From contig LR990046.1 of assembly GCA_905147135.1 (NCBI GenBank), forward strand, positions 13,856,501 through 13,920,500: a DNA stretch of 64,000 bases, read 5' to 3'. Numbering within the stretch: the stretch's first letter is position 1; the number at the start of each line of letters is the position of its first letter. Below the pieces are notes generated by a model. The model searched no databases, was not told the origin of the DNA, and saw only the letters and a program-made list of their open reading frames with translations. Position numbers and translations under genes: made by a program. Below, piece by piece: positions 25,201 through 38,400 of the stretch. This stretch comes from Blastobasis lacticolella (taxonomy: Eukaryota > Arthropoda > Insecta > Lepidoptera > Blastobasidae).

Positions 25201-28200
25201 CTTGTTTAATTCAAATGTGTAATTTAATCGCCGGGCATAAGGTGCATACTCCCCTTCATGAACATTAACATATTGAAGTTCTCGTCTGAAAGGTAGGCTC
25301 GCTTTGGTGTTAAAATGTCTTTACCCGCCCGGCACTTGTCATTTCATTTCATACTTGTCTGAACCTGTTTTTCGCGCCGCGTTGCGATGCCGGTCGTGCG
25401 GTAAATAGTAGGTACCCATTTGATTAACGATTAACGGACTTCTGACTGATGTTAACGGAAGTTAACGTGTCCGTTAACATTTTTAAAAGTTAACTTAAAA
25501 GTTAATCCGTTAATCAATATATTAACTTCGTTAATTAACGATTAACGGATTAACGAGTTAATGCCCAGCTATGATCTCAACCGATATCTTTTGGTGTCCC
25601 TCAAGGTTCAATTTTGGGAACTCTTTTATTCTTAATTTACATCAACGACATCACTAACCTAGGACTTCAAGGACATATAACGTTGTACGCCGACGACACC
25701 TGTTTGTTTTATTTTGGGGCATCTATAAACGGCATCATCGATGCCGCTCAGAAGGATCTAGGTATTTTAAACAACTGGCTTCAAACCAATCTTTTGACCA
25801 TTAACGTTTCCAAAACCTCCTATATTATTTTCAAAGCCAAAAACAAACATATCTCAACATGTCAACCTCTAACTATCAATGGCATACCAATCCAGGAAAA
25901 ACACTCGGAAAAATATTTGGGACTGCGTCTTGACAGCCAGTTAGGGTGGGACGTGCACATAAACAATCTTAATAAAAAACTCTCATCTCTTATCGGATCG
26001 TTGCGTGGTATGGTAGATACACTGCATACCTAAGAAAATACGTATGTCCATATATAACTCGTTAGTAAAATCACACATTATGTATCTAATTGAGGTCTGG
26101 GGCAGTGCGTACAAGTCTAAGTTATCCGACCTACAGATTACACAAAATAAACTAATTTAAATGCTCTTTCGTTATCCATACCTAACACCAACTAATAAAA
26201 TATACAGAGATACCAAGATTATGAATATAAAACAGCTATACTCCTACAATACTTGCATCCTAATACGCAAAATACTTAATGGAACGATACATACACCAAT
26301 TTTACTCAAACAAATAAATAACACGTCTAAACGCTCCTCACGACGGGCGAGTTACATCGTATTACCGAAGGTGCGAACTAACTACGGCAAGCAAATGCTT
26401 ACCTACGAAGGAGCACAACTTTACTATAGCCTACCTTCAAATATAAAAAGTATAGTTTCATTAGGCATATTTAAGAAAAAACTAGCAAATTATTTGCTAA
26501 ATACTTAAATGAGTCTGTTGTCAGGAGGTCTAGATGTTTCTTTTTATTGTGTAGTGAATATGTGGTCAATCAAAGTGCTATACCTGTGTATCACAGATGT
26601 TACCTACCTACTTTGTGATGTGAACGACGATTGTAAATTGGTTAGAATAAGTTCTCTTCTCATGTAAGTGACTACTGTAGTATTGTCTTAATGAGAATAA
26701 ATGTCTTTGAACCTAAATACACGGTAAAATAAAGAGAAACATTTTACGATAGCTAGTATACTGTTTAAAATGTGACCCAAAATGTGATTTAAAATATGGC
26801 GCCGACTGCATGGGTGCTAGCGAACTCGAGCATACACGAGCACCCATGACCGTATCCATCAAAACAAAATTAATCAGTACTTTAATTGTTTTGGTCAACT
26901 AAAATATAATACTTTGAAAAATTATATATATTGAGCCGGCGACTACAGGCTGCAGCCTATCGGTGGCTATTAACGCCAGGGGCGCCGACCTCTTGGGTGC
27001 TTCGGGGCCCCAACGCACAACTGTCATGATAGTCAAATATTGGATGCAGAGCCATGGTTGCATTTGCCCCGACTTTGACTCACAATCGCCTACGGTTTTT
27101 ATAACAAAAATGACAAAAATTACGAACTCGCGTCTCTCGCTCATTCATTGCTTCAGGTTTTTCATACTATTACCAATCTTTCAATACCTAAAATTCCGAG
27201 CTCGCTGTGCTCGCTCAAATATTCATTTTAACAATCACCCCAGCTTATAAAAACCATCCGCGCGCTCCGATTGCTCATTCAATAACTTATATAACTTTTA
27301 TTGTCTTTTATTACGATCAGCATCACACATCATCACAGCACCTACGCTAAAATGTCAGAATTAAAATGCTAAAAATACATTGATCACACCAACTTTAACG
27401 ACATAAAATGAAAAAAAAATCGAACTCGCTTCGCTCGCTCATTCATAAGTTTCAAATACTTTTCTTATCATTCACCTAGGTCGTTGCGGTCAGTCATTAA
27501 TTAATTATCTTAAATTACTATTGTGAGGATCACCCATTGCTGTTAAGACTAAAAATGTTTAAAATTGCCAGCTCGCTCCGCCCGCTCATTAATTTAAGGG
27601 TTACCTCAAGCTTTTGTAACCCAAAATATCACAATTTACTAGGTCACTCCGCCCGCTTATTCATTAAATTATTACTCCAGCTTTTAAGACCTCAAACGTA
27701 AAAAATGTCGAGCTCGCTCCGGTCGCTCATTCATTGATCACCGCAGCTTTTAAGATTCAAAATGTAAAAAATTTCGAGCTCGCTCCGCTCGCTCACACAT
27801 TCGTTATTCTCCCTCAGGTTTTAAAACCTAACATATCCGAGGTCATTATTTTACTCAGCGCGCCCACACGTTAGTAGAGAATACCTATAATTTAGACTTT
27901 CGCCCCCCCCCCCCCCCCCCCCTCAACTAAATACTGGATCCGCGCCTGGCTCAATGACTGTACAACGGCGATCGATCGACTCGGCTTCATCGGCCACCTT
28001 AGGGGCCAGGCCCCCCCTAGAAAAAATCCCTAGATACGCCAATTAAAAAAGTATAAAATTATAAAAAAAAAACATCAAAATTTCTCAGTATCTTGAGCCA
28101 AAATTCGAAAATATATAACTCGCTACAGTTGTTCATTATTTAATCATTTACACCATCCGCGTGCCAATATATCAAAAATTCCGAGCCGAGCTCGCGCATT

Positions 28201-31200
28201 TCTTAACTTAAGTTAGTTTTATTATTATCCTTTTAAGTCTCGTAATTTCCGAGCTTTCATTGATTTCGGTTACTTGTTACCGTTATTACGATAACCTCAG
28301 ATTTTAGGAGGATTTACACTTTTTGCTTCTAAATTTAGACGACGAAATTTAGACAAATGTAATAAGCGTATTAGTGAATGGTTTAGTAACTTACCTATTT
28401 TAAATTCTTGCAGCTCCTGGGAGAAACGCCAAGCCAGAAAAAGCTTCGATGAAGCGCCAGGTAAGACCTTCTTGATTAGCCAATAAATGGCACAATATCA
28501 CACCTATATCTAGAACGCGTCTATAATAACAATATTTTTAACGTTTAAATATATTTTAACTAATTTTTTTTATGATTTTAATAACTTTAACCAATATTTT
28601 ACAATGTTATTTTCAGAAACAAGTGATAATACGTACAATCTAACTTACACAGACCCAGTAAGTAACATTTTGGTCCATATTTTAAGTACACGGACCTAAA
28701 AAAATACGGACGGATACTATCTAAAATCATGAGTAAACATAAAAATGGCCGCCCATTTATGTGTGCGTGCTTTGACACTGTCACTGGCGTGACAACGCGA
28801 TACAAAATCAAACGTAATGTCAGTATGTAATTGTCAGAGCTAGTGTATCTGTGTGATGTGTACGTCACGTAAAACAAAATCAAACAAATTTAGTGTAGTA
28901 TGGCTTTTATATTATTTTGAGGTCCGTGTCTCTAGCTAACCTAAATATTTTCTTGTAAGCTAAGCATATCAGGTAAAATTTAAAAAGCAGGACCCCTTGC
29001 CCATCCCATACTAACCTGGCACAGAGTTTAGTTCTCCTCATAAAGTCTACGTTCTAGACTCCAGAAACCTTCTGTACCTAGCTCAATTTGTGTAATAACA
29101 AACTTATGATATTTCAGCTACAAAATCGTAATAATTCAATACGATTAGTTCCATATGCAATTACAAACATTTATACATGTAAAATATCTTTAGGTACTCG
29201 GAAAAAATATTACATGTGGTACTTAATATATACACACGCATTTATAATATAAGTGTATACACACGCATTTATAATATAAGTTCCATTGTAAGCAAAAAAT
29301 CTGTTAAATAATGGCCCTTTTAAGTTTGTTGTAAAAAATGATACTTTCTTGCAGTAAAAACTGATCAAGTCGACTTTCAGGGAAACGTTAGTAACTCGTA
29401 TCCCAAGTACTGAAAAATCAAGTTGAGCTAGATAGCGTACGTTGTGCGCGGTACAAATTACCTACAGCAGGTATCCCTGCTTGTAGTCAAATTGTCCATT
29501 CAACTCTCCATCTACTCCACTATTAAAACATTACACTAATTAGTAGGTACTTAATTACATTTTCTACTGATATTCAGTAGTAGGTCTGCAATGCTTATAT
29601 AAGAATTACTAGAAAACTGGGAAAACCTCCAACATATCGGTTGGTAAGAGGTGGAAAGGCGAGTGGAGATGTTGACTTTGAACGCCATGTGCATCCAAAT
29701 GTGAAATCCCGCGATACGTATACCAAAGCCTGTGAATGACTTCATCACACTTCATCTTAATAACAGCGGGAGAATTGTAATAATTATTTATGTTACCCTT
29801 ATTAAGGGGATTGCTACCCACCATTGCTACCCAGACAAGAGGTAAATACAATATTAAAACTAATTTAATATGAAATTTTGGTCGTTTAACATTACAGAAA
29901 AAGAAAAGATATGCTCCAAGCCCACAAGATACGAGGGCGTCTTTTTTAAGAAAACTAAATGCAAACCAAATTCAAAAAGATAACGGAAAAACAGATTCTC
30001 CTGGTAAGGGAAATTTAAAAAAAGTACATGAAGTATTAAGAAAGAAAAAAGGAAACAAAACAAAGTCTGCGAAACTTGCCGCTCCAATTCCAAGCGATTG
30101 GCAACAAATGATAGACCCAGCTGTCGCGGCCCCACTTTCTGTGCCAACAGAACCAACGCACGTAGATAGTCAACTTGATCTTGATAGAGACAATAAAGAG
30201 GTTGTTATAATACCTAATTCACTTAATAAGGATGAATTAATGAAACATTCTATTCCATTTGTAATGACCAAAGAATCTATACTGAAATCTGTTGATGCTG
30301 TATTACAGTCTCCATTCGACGACAAAGATATAAATGTTTCTTTGACGACCAAAACTGTGACAATTGCATATGTCAATTATGCAGCATTCAATTCAAGGAG
30401 TAGTAGCAAAACTAAATTATTTTATGATGACTCACCGGAAAACCCGCGAAATGTTACAGGACCCGATGAGGCGACTGCAACCACTAATATAATAAGCATT
30501 CCATATAACGGTAAAAATATAATTTTGAAACTGGATTTACAAGTTCAAAAGGGTGGGCAAGTAGCTGTAAATCCACAACAAATCCCAAAAAATACACATT
30601 CCCTTACCAACATAGAGCTTACTGAAGATGAGTATGATAGAGGCGGACATCGTAAATCAGTCGAATCTCTTGATGCTTGCCCACATGTATGTTGTCCAAA
30701 CGATACAAATGTAGTTCTTGAACGATGTGAGTGCCCGCACTGTGTTGAGGCAAATAATATTAATATTATGGAAAATAATAATAATAGACAAGAGAAAATG
30801 GAAATGCGAGATAGTAAAATATACGTCGTTATTGTGCCTATTATTACCAATATCGAACCGAATATGTAAGACTTCTTTATTTTACTGAGTTTAACTACAG
30901 ATAATTACACAATTAATATTAAAACAATATTTTGTGTTTTTTCAAATCTCTTTCTCACGTGAGTCAGTTTATATATGCAAATAATTTACTTTAATTTCAG
31001 GAAAAACAATGAAGGAAATGACACTAATGATAAAGCTACTCAGTACTCGCTAGAAAATATAGATACCAGTGACAATGAAAACCAAGAACCAGAATTTAAT
31101 AGTGGCACAAATGCCGCCCCAAGAAAAGCCAGCACACGGTCTACTAATGGTAGAAGACCACCAGTTGCAACAAACAGTCAAGAATCACAAGTTGACAATA

Positions 31201-32356
31201 GTACATATCCAAGAAGACCAAGTACAAGTTCTACCAATAAAAGGAAAGCACCAGTTACTATCTCGTTAACAGTGGTCACAGCAGAACCAATGAAAATGGA
31301 TCCCGCACAACCAAATCAAAGTCAATATCACACAGTTAAAATTCCGCTTGACTTTGATGTGGAAGCTACTCCGAGTAGTAAAGGAAAAAGAATTTCAGAA
31401 TCCAAAAGAGTTAGTATAAGTGACTTTTCCAACACTTCTTTAGCTATACCAGTATTGGGGGGTGGTAGTAACGCAAATGGAACTGGTAATAAATCCAACT
31501 CCAAAGAAGCCAAATCTAAAAAGAATTCAATTGTATTTGCTTTAACTGAAAATATACGAGACAAAGAAAATGTATGGACCAATGCAATGGAATCTAGAAG
31601 AAGGCCCAGTTTGTCACAATCCCGTAGAGGCAGTTTCCATCAAACATTTGATTTGGAACCTACTATTGTAAACTCTAAAGGGACATTAACACCTTCGAAT
31701 ATCATGGCAATATTCGATGGCGATGATGATGTAGAAGATGGCCAAAAAGTTGTTGTTGTGATACCTCTGTCTAAAGATGCTAATGTGGATTGTACACAGG
31801 CCAATACTAAAACAGTATCAATAACTATTACTCTATCAGGAGGTAATCACAATATTGATATAAGGCAAATTGATAACAATACAACACCAGCATGTAGACA
31901 ATCTCAACAGATATGTAACCAAACAAAATGTTTAGCCCTTCCTCAATCCAATAAATTATGTAGTTCAGTATTAGAAAGACAAGTACTTATTGATAATGAA
32001 GGAATAAATTGTATGCCTACAACAAGAGATATGAGAACAGAGAGAATTAAAGAAATGGCTGTTTTTCCTGTGGCTGTAGAAACAGAGCCATCAGAACGTT
32101 ATACAATGTCAAGAAGAACCTCAAGCTGTCAGCAAACATGCGACGAGTCAGCCCAAACTGAATGGTGTAGTCTATCGGTAAGAAGTTGTAGTATTGACTT
32201 ATTCACCTAATTAATAGTTTTATCTAATTAATTCATTAGATTAACCAATCATTTTATTATTTCCAGTTGGAAGTGCGACAACATGAAGATGGTCATTATA
32301 CTTTTCATTTACCTTCCCTACAAATACTAAAAACATATTATAACACATGTTGCTAA
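22243..32356 (+). CDS. Doublecortin (DCX)-domain protein, seven exons
   Basis: The exons are 22243-22419, 23408-23517, 28414-28460, 28617-28657, 29898-30865, 31001-32177 and 32267-32356. Phases agree at every junction, giving 869 residues ending in YYNTCC. Residues ~14-95 form one DCX domain: the W-EEIDIYIFSNG start, a WENTLVSLARSL helix, then ELENGGYYVA and an Asp-Val-Phe strand. DCX domains bind microtubules, so a role on microtubules or axonemes is expected. The rest is low-complexity: a Lys-rich block (~110-180), a Cys cluster (ACPHVCCP..CECPHC, ~360-390), then Ser/Thr/Asn-rich sequence. There is no kinase domain, so it is not a doublecortin-like kinase as read. The exon 1 donor (TAT|GTACAC) is weaker than the nearby GA|GTATGT, but only the former keeps the frame. 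An in-frame stop precedes the ATG. Intron 2 carries a nested retroelement. The family call is firm; the exact orthologue is not. Confidence 0.8.
24390..26720 (+). mobile_element. Degenerate Jockey/CR1-like non-LTR retrotransposon
   Basis: The reverse transcriptase is readable in three pieces: 24466-24952 (motifs ..NYRPISVLP.., HQFGFRPKS, DLKKAFDTVSH), 25574-26031 (GVPQGSILG, catalytic LYADDTCLF) and 26161-26508 (the conserved C-terminal region). The 621-bp MITE at 24953-25573 separates pieces one and two. A frame break near 26033 and a stop at 26158-26160 disable the end. The 3-prime end, with AATAAATGTCTTTGAA, lies near 26700-26720. The endonuclease and ORF1 are absent. It sits sense-oriented in intron 2 of the DCX gene. 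Confidence 0.8.
24953..25573. mobile_element. 621-bp hAT-type MITE nested in the retrotransposon
   Basis: The termini CATAGCTGGGCA and TGCCCAGCTATG are perfect 12-bp inverted repeats, flanked by the 8-bp duplication ATCTCAAC (24945-24952 and 25574-25581) taken from the reverse transcriptase. Both ends are packed with GTTAAC/TTAACG units (24968-25075 and 25420-25565). An internal hairpin at about 25076-25121 pairs TGTAAAATTGCATT with its complement. No transposase is present. Confidence 0.85.
27120..27800. repeat. Diverged repeats of a GAGCTCGCTCCGCTCGCTCATTCATT motif
   Basis: At least seven copies start near 27123, 27198, 27421, 27570, 27641, 27709 and 27775. The later ones are spaced 65-75 bp apart. 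Each short GC-rich motif is embedded in an AT-rich unit containing CAGCTTTTAAGA. Copies diverge at several positions. The sequence is non-coding and lies in intron 2 of the DCX gene. It may be the inside of a larger hAT-like element, since CAGGGGCGCC near 26979 and GGATCCGCGCCTG near 27939 resemble hAT ends. Confidence 0.6.
27903..27922. repeat. Homopolymer of 20 C
   Basis: Twenty consecutive C residues on the plus strand are followed by TCAACTAAATACTGGATCC. The length in this assembly may be unreliable. Confidence 0.9.
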
Positions 32357-32360
32357 AAAT

Positions 32361-32375
32361 AATAAATGTTTTATT
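32361..32375. promoter_or_regulatory. Back-to-back poly(A) signals for two convergent genes
   Basis: AATAAA on the plus strand (32361-32366) lies 4 bases after the DCX-gene stop. AATAAA on the minus strand (32375-32370) lies 50 bases after the stop of the convergent gene at 32426. Only three bases separate the hexamers, so the two 3-prime ends must overlap or abut. Confidence 0.75.
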
Positions 32376-32425
32376 TAGAAAAAGGGGTTATATATTCATT
32401 ATTAATAAGTACAGCTATTTTTATA

Positions 32426-35400
32426 TTACATTGATACCCATAAAAGCCATGAAAAGATCCAAATATTTAAATTTATATAATGATAAGTCGCTACATCTCT
32501 TTCAGTTCTCATTTTATCCTGAAAGACTTTTATTTTTCTCGCTAGAATATTCAGAGGTTTGTGGCCAAGATATCCCAGTTGTATTTCTGTAATATACTGT
32601 AGATTCTGTGCTGGCATAACCATCATCACCTAAAATACAAATATTTGTAAAAGAAGTAAGTAAGAGTAAGAAGATCGAAGGTCCAGCTGGATGCGGAAGG
32701 CACATGACCGGTATTTGTGAATATTCCTGGGGGATATCCAGCAGTGGGCGTCTTTCGGCTGATATGATGAAGAATAAGAATTGTGTTTCAGTTTAATAGA
32801 AGGTAGGTCATGTAATTCAGTTATGACCATGCCAATTTAAGGAGATGGCACACTTTTTATAACGACTATGCGTGTTTGCATTCGACAACATATGTGCCGT
32901 AAAAAGGCGCAGTGTGCTTCGTCTCCATCGTCACAATTGAAATGCATCTTCGGGTCTGCATTTTATTATATAGCAACTAGGTGGAAGATGTATGAACGAC
33001 AGTTGTTTGCTTTCACCTGTTCTACGGACGTGAGGATTTATATAATGTTTTGATCATAGGTTTTGAAAAACAAATTATTTTCTCTATTCCAAGTGAATCT
33101 TAGGTAAGAGTTTCATTACCTGCGAAGTGATCCCGGACATAGCCTCAGGATTAATAAGAGCGAGTTCCGGCCCGTCCACCTCGGCTAGCAGCATACCCAG
33201 GCGCGAGACATCACGGGCGCTCCAGCTATAAGACTTTCCGAGCGCCTGCATATAACTTATGAGCAATTACATACGTCGTAACATATTTTACATGGGCTGT
33301 TTAGAAATAAGATTCACCTACAGATCGGTGGCCGAGTGGTTAAGGTATCCGACTCGTAAGCGAAAGGGTTCTAATCCCAATGCGACCATTGACTTGATAC
33401 CAATGACTCGTTTCTGAGTTATGTACATTAGTGGAATACTATCCGATGCTCTTATGGTGAGGGAGAACACCGTGATGAATTTAAGCGACTGACTGTGTAA
33501 CCATGATACAAACTGGTCCCTTGATAGCAGGGTCACGGAGGTCAGATGGTTGGCAGTCGCTCCACTGTAATTACCTGATCTGCCAAATCCTGGATAATAG
33601 TCAAGGCGAATCCTGGGCCCTAGTGCGCGAAATTTACCGGGACATTAACGCCAGGTGATTTTTTTATTCAGAAAGTGTTTGCGAAATATACCTATATTAA
33701 TTGAATTGAAATATATCTTGTTATTAAGAAGACGCGAAAATTCACTATTGAATTTAGCCTTATCCACATCAGAGAAGCCATGATCGCCGGATCGTCGAGT
33801 GACGAGAGCGCCTGCTTTGCAAGATAAGCGAGGTGTTAGAATCCCACTGGACTCGACACACTGTACTGGGGTTTCTGATTTCTCGACGTTCCAGATTTCT
33901 CGAGTTTCGAGAATTTTCGAACCCATTTTCTCGGGTATTCTCGAATTTAGAGACTTTTTACAAGAAATGTAGAATTTTATTGAAAAAATAGGTACGTAAA
34001 CTACATAAGTAATGCGCTTATTACACATACCTAAATTCAGTGACTGAATTCAGAAACGAAAAGCGTGAGAGCAAATCAAAGTGGAATGTATTGCTCATAG
34101 ATAAGGTCCATTTTTGTATTTCGGATTATTGAAAAGCGGAGTGACGCGTGACTTAATAAAATATAAGTTACTGAATTTAGGAATGTGTAATAAGCGCATA
34201 ATTGAGTAATGAGCAGTACTGAGCTATGAACATGAGTGTATCTCAGATTTTTTTTTTATTTGACTGGCCATGCATTTGACCGCCACCTCACCTGGTGGTA
34301 AGTGACGATGCGGCCGATGATGGACCATGTCTGTCTAGGAACAGCCTATAGACTCTAGCCTTGAAGGCATCCAGATTATATTGATCAGGGAACACACTCG
34401 CAGGCAACGCACTCCACTCAGCCGTACGCATTATACAAGTCGAGCCAAAGCGGCTCGTGCGGATAGCTAGCAGATACCAACGACATAAGGATCAAGCGCT
34501 CGCCCAGATCCCGTCTCTCGATGGCGGAAAGGGGCCGGCGGAATAAGGTCGTGCAACTGCTTCGCACACTCTCCGAAGTGCAACCTGTAGAAGACTGACA
34601 AACGCGCAACCCTACGCCGATGCTCGAGGCTTTGTAGCTTGTCTTCAATCAACTGCGGAATCTCAGAAATTAGCTATACTTACTTACTAATTAGTAATTC
34701 GATAACTTACCTCTGTTTTCGTCATCATTGCCAAATAAAATCGCCTTTGTAAAGGATCGCATGCTTTGATATGGTAAAACACCTATAAGAAAAACGTAGG
34801 CAATTTCAAAGATCAGAAGTTTTACTACATTCTCTTTTACTCGCGACTCCGTTTGCTCAAACTTCGATTAGTTAGAGCATTGACCTGTCTTTCCCCAGTA
34901 TTCAGGCTATCTCTGTACCAATTTTCATTAAACTCGCAGTATTGGTTTAACTATGACTGATAACTAAGTTACTTTTACATACTAGGGGGTCCAACCAAAC
35001 CGTTACGCCCAAAAGTATTTTCAGAAAATGCTGCCGCGTTGTTCGGACTTACCGCACTACGTGTAACTCTGAGTCTGGTTTGTGGGTTTGTAATTGATGT
35101 AATTAAACTATCTTTCAATCAAAGTTACACAACAGGTAAATAAAAAAGTGCGTTGACCTTTGGCTCCATTGGCTTGTAAGATTTGACTTGAACATATATA
35201 CAAACATATAGTATAGTTACAAACATTGTAAAAATGACAGTAATTGTTACAAATATGTAATTAAGATACAAGCGAGAGTTCATGTGTACAGTGTGATTAT
35301 TGAATAAGTTGACAAATTCAGTGAGTCGTTTGTTTACCTTTTGTTTATATTTGTTTGAGAGACAGTTTCACTGTTAATTTTTTTCTATAAATGTATGCGC

Positions 35401-38400
35401 CCAAATGTAATCATCGTTTATAATGAAATTTTGTCTAAATACTTACCTCATGAGTGAGCTGCAAGTACGTGTTGCTGCTAAGTTTGCGCATCAAGTTCAT
35501 TGGAACTCCACAGAGCAGATTGTTCATAAGATTGAGATACTTCGATTGAGCCCAATCGGGATTTATTTGCAGATATTTGCTGGCCACCACGCCCACCTAC
35601 CGAGGTGATTGGTTTAGCATATAAGATTCAAAATTTTTAAAAATCTATATCTATTTATTCATTGGTCATTAAAAATATCAGAAAAAAGAGAGAATACGAT
35701 AACGTAGATATTTGTACAAAACAGTCCCAATTAGAAATTTTGGCTGCATGAATACCTGATGTCTAGAAAGCTCGGCATGAGTCCCTACGTATGACAAGAT
35801 CCTCTCATCAGAGAGATTCAGTTTGGCTATTTCCTTCCCATTCACGTACTTGAATAGCGGCCGAAACTTTTCCAGTGTCGTGTATTTTATTTCACGGATT
35901 TTCGTCTTTCCCTTCACTACCTTCCACATAGCAGATAGTTTCTCCCGCGCTAGGGTCAACATAGATATTGTGCGAGCCTGAAAAGGTGAAGGGGTGTATT
36001 AGACAAAAAAAAAGAAACTCAACAGGTTCCTTCATCATCATCAGCCTATCATAGTCCCACTGAAGCAGACATTCTACCTATACAAATCTTGGTTGGCAAA
36101 CAGTTTTGCTGCGCCGGCCTGGTGTGGGTTGGCAAAGTTCTCTGTACGTAGCTAAGAAAAAATACCGATTCGAGTGGTATATTGTACAATTCTACATACC
36201 AAACGTCACACCTTTTACCTGTAGTGGTCTTCAATTCTGAAATCCGTTCGAATTTTTTATGTACCTATACTTTTTTGAACGTTGGTTATTTTTTCTTCTA
36301 CATACACTACTGGCCAGGAATACACTACTGGATGTGGAAGGCGTATTAAGGACTCTTAATACACCTTCCACATCGGTCGCGTATATGCCTATCAGCAGAA
36401 ATAGATAGAACAGTTTAGGGCCCCGTGACGGTATTTATTTTTAATTTTTAAAAACGACATTTGAAAACGGCGGCACTTAGTTCCAGTTTTGGCCACCGGG
36501 TCAGATAAGTCGGTGACACTGTATTCTGTTTTCGATATTCTTAGATTTTACATGATTAGTAAAATGAAAAATGAGCGTATATAAATAATTAAATGGACAA
36601 TGGTTCTTGAGTGGCGACCACGTACCGAAACACGCAACGTGGGTGGGCCTCCGACAAGGTGGACCGACGACCTGGTAATGATCGCGGTACCCGCTGGATG
36701 TGGAAGGCCCAGGACCGGCCTTTGTGTTGATATTTTTTTTTATGTTACACGGCAGACAAACAGGCAAGCGGGCCACCTGATGGAAAGTGGTCACCGCCGC
36801 CTATGGACAGCAGCAACACCAGGGGAGTCACCAATGCGTTATATGATTATAATTACGATATTCGTACTGAGTTGAGCACGTAATCGGCCGGCAGATTCAT
36901 AATGTCGTCGATGTTCCCATGGACCATGATGAAGAACGCGTTCACGGCCGTCTGCATCCAGTCCTGGGTGACGTTCAGCCGCACATGGCCGCGGTGCATG
37001 AACTCCTCAGGCGGCATGTACACCCGGCTATTGTTGTCGAAGAGGTCAGCTCTGGAGGAGGTAGGCGTTTGAGGTTAGCTCTGGCAGTGTTGTGAAGTCA
37101 GCAGCGGCACCGCCGATCTCCAATAGAATGATCCTACCCTCTGGAATGACGTCACATCTTCGGTTATTCTGTGACATCATTCCAGAGGGTGGAACCATGG
37201 TATTAGAGATTAGCGGTGCCTTTTCAAGTTAGGGGCATTAAGACAACTGTGACGGTATTTTTCCTGCTCTGGGGATGATGAGGTCAGCGCTGGGGGTGCT
37301 GCAACGTCAGCTCTGGAATTAATATGAGGTTATTTCTAACTTTTAGTTTCTAAGTTAATGTTGTAACTCTTGGCTTGTTTCACTATCGGCAAATATAGCA
37401 CATCGGCTAGTTGAGGTTTCGTATTCGCTCATAACCGTACTCTACTCTACGAAGCCAATCTGCATGAAGGCCCGCTGATTTTGTACATAGCTGTAATCTC
37501 CCTTTTATAGGGGTGGGGGGGGGGTCTCCCATTAAAAGTGGCACCGGTATTCCTATAGAACAGTATCGCACTACGCTCACCGAAGTAATTGTCCATCAGG
37601 ATAATGAATTAATAAATCAGTATCAAGGGGCAGGAGAAGCTTGTCCCGTTCATTACCCAACTTCTGCATGTCATTTACATCGTAGGTCTTGGATTCTGTA
37701 GCTGTTAAGATTTTAAAAATTCTGGGTTAAATATGTCACCGTGCACATTGGTGATTTCGAATGTATATACATTAAACTACTACACCGTCGCGAGGCACCG
37801 ACGATGCTTGTGGCGAAATTGTTCTCATTCTTTAAGTCTTTTGTCATTTTTTAGGTTCTTTAATGATTTTGTAAACTACTTTTTCATTGAAGTTTAATAA
37901 TTTCACACGCTCACAAATTTCTACTTTGCCGGATACCACACGGGCTACAATAGTACCAGCAATCACCATGCATACCTACATTTATTTATTTATTCGTATG
38001 GCATAAATACCTACATTATATTAAGAAATCGGAGGCACCACACTAATACTTTCTTGTATTGTGCTGGAGGCGTCTTCCTAGTTTGGGTTGATTTCTCACT
38101 ACTTAGGACCTTAGAGTCTTCAAGTCAAGAGTGAATAGGTAGCATCTAGGCAAGTATGCTATATCTTTGACCTCATCGTCGCTTTCCATCAGATGAGTTG
38201 AGGTTAAATGCAAGCCTTTAGATCATAAAAAACAGGCATTTAACCAAACAGCAACAAAGCTAGAAAGCAACTAGACTTACCATGCTAGGCACAAGCCAAT
38301 TTTGGTGGGAAGGAGAACTAACCAGCACATTGGAATAGGTAATATTCTTTCAATCTCGTTGTTGACGGCGGCATTTCCAAATACATGACGATAAAATAGG

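Noticed and set aside
27120..27800. CRISPR-like array
   Set aside because: The repeats are diverged, unevenly spaced and lie in an insect intron. No cas genes are present or expected.
26979..27951. Complete hAT element enclosing the CGCTCGCTC repeats
   Set aside because: The ends look hAT-like (CAGGGGCG.. and ..GCGCCTG), but I could not find an 8-bp duplication, so the boundaries are not asserted.
29355..29386. Possible extra DCX-gene exon
   Set aside because: Acceptor- and donor-like signals exist, but the frame starts with TAA in the required phase, and exons on either side already join in phase without it.
33325..33390. tRNA-Thr-like gene
   Set aside because: The B box is degenerate and the same body follows as in other dispersed copies. 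It is a SINE head.
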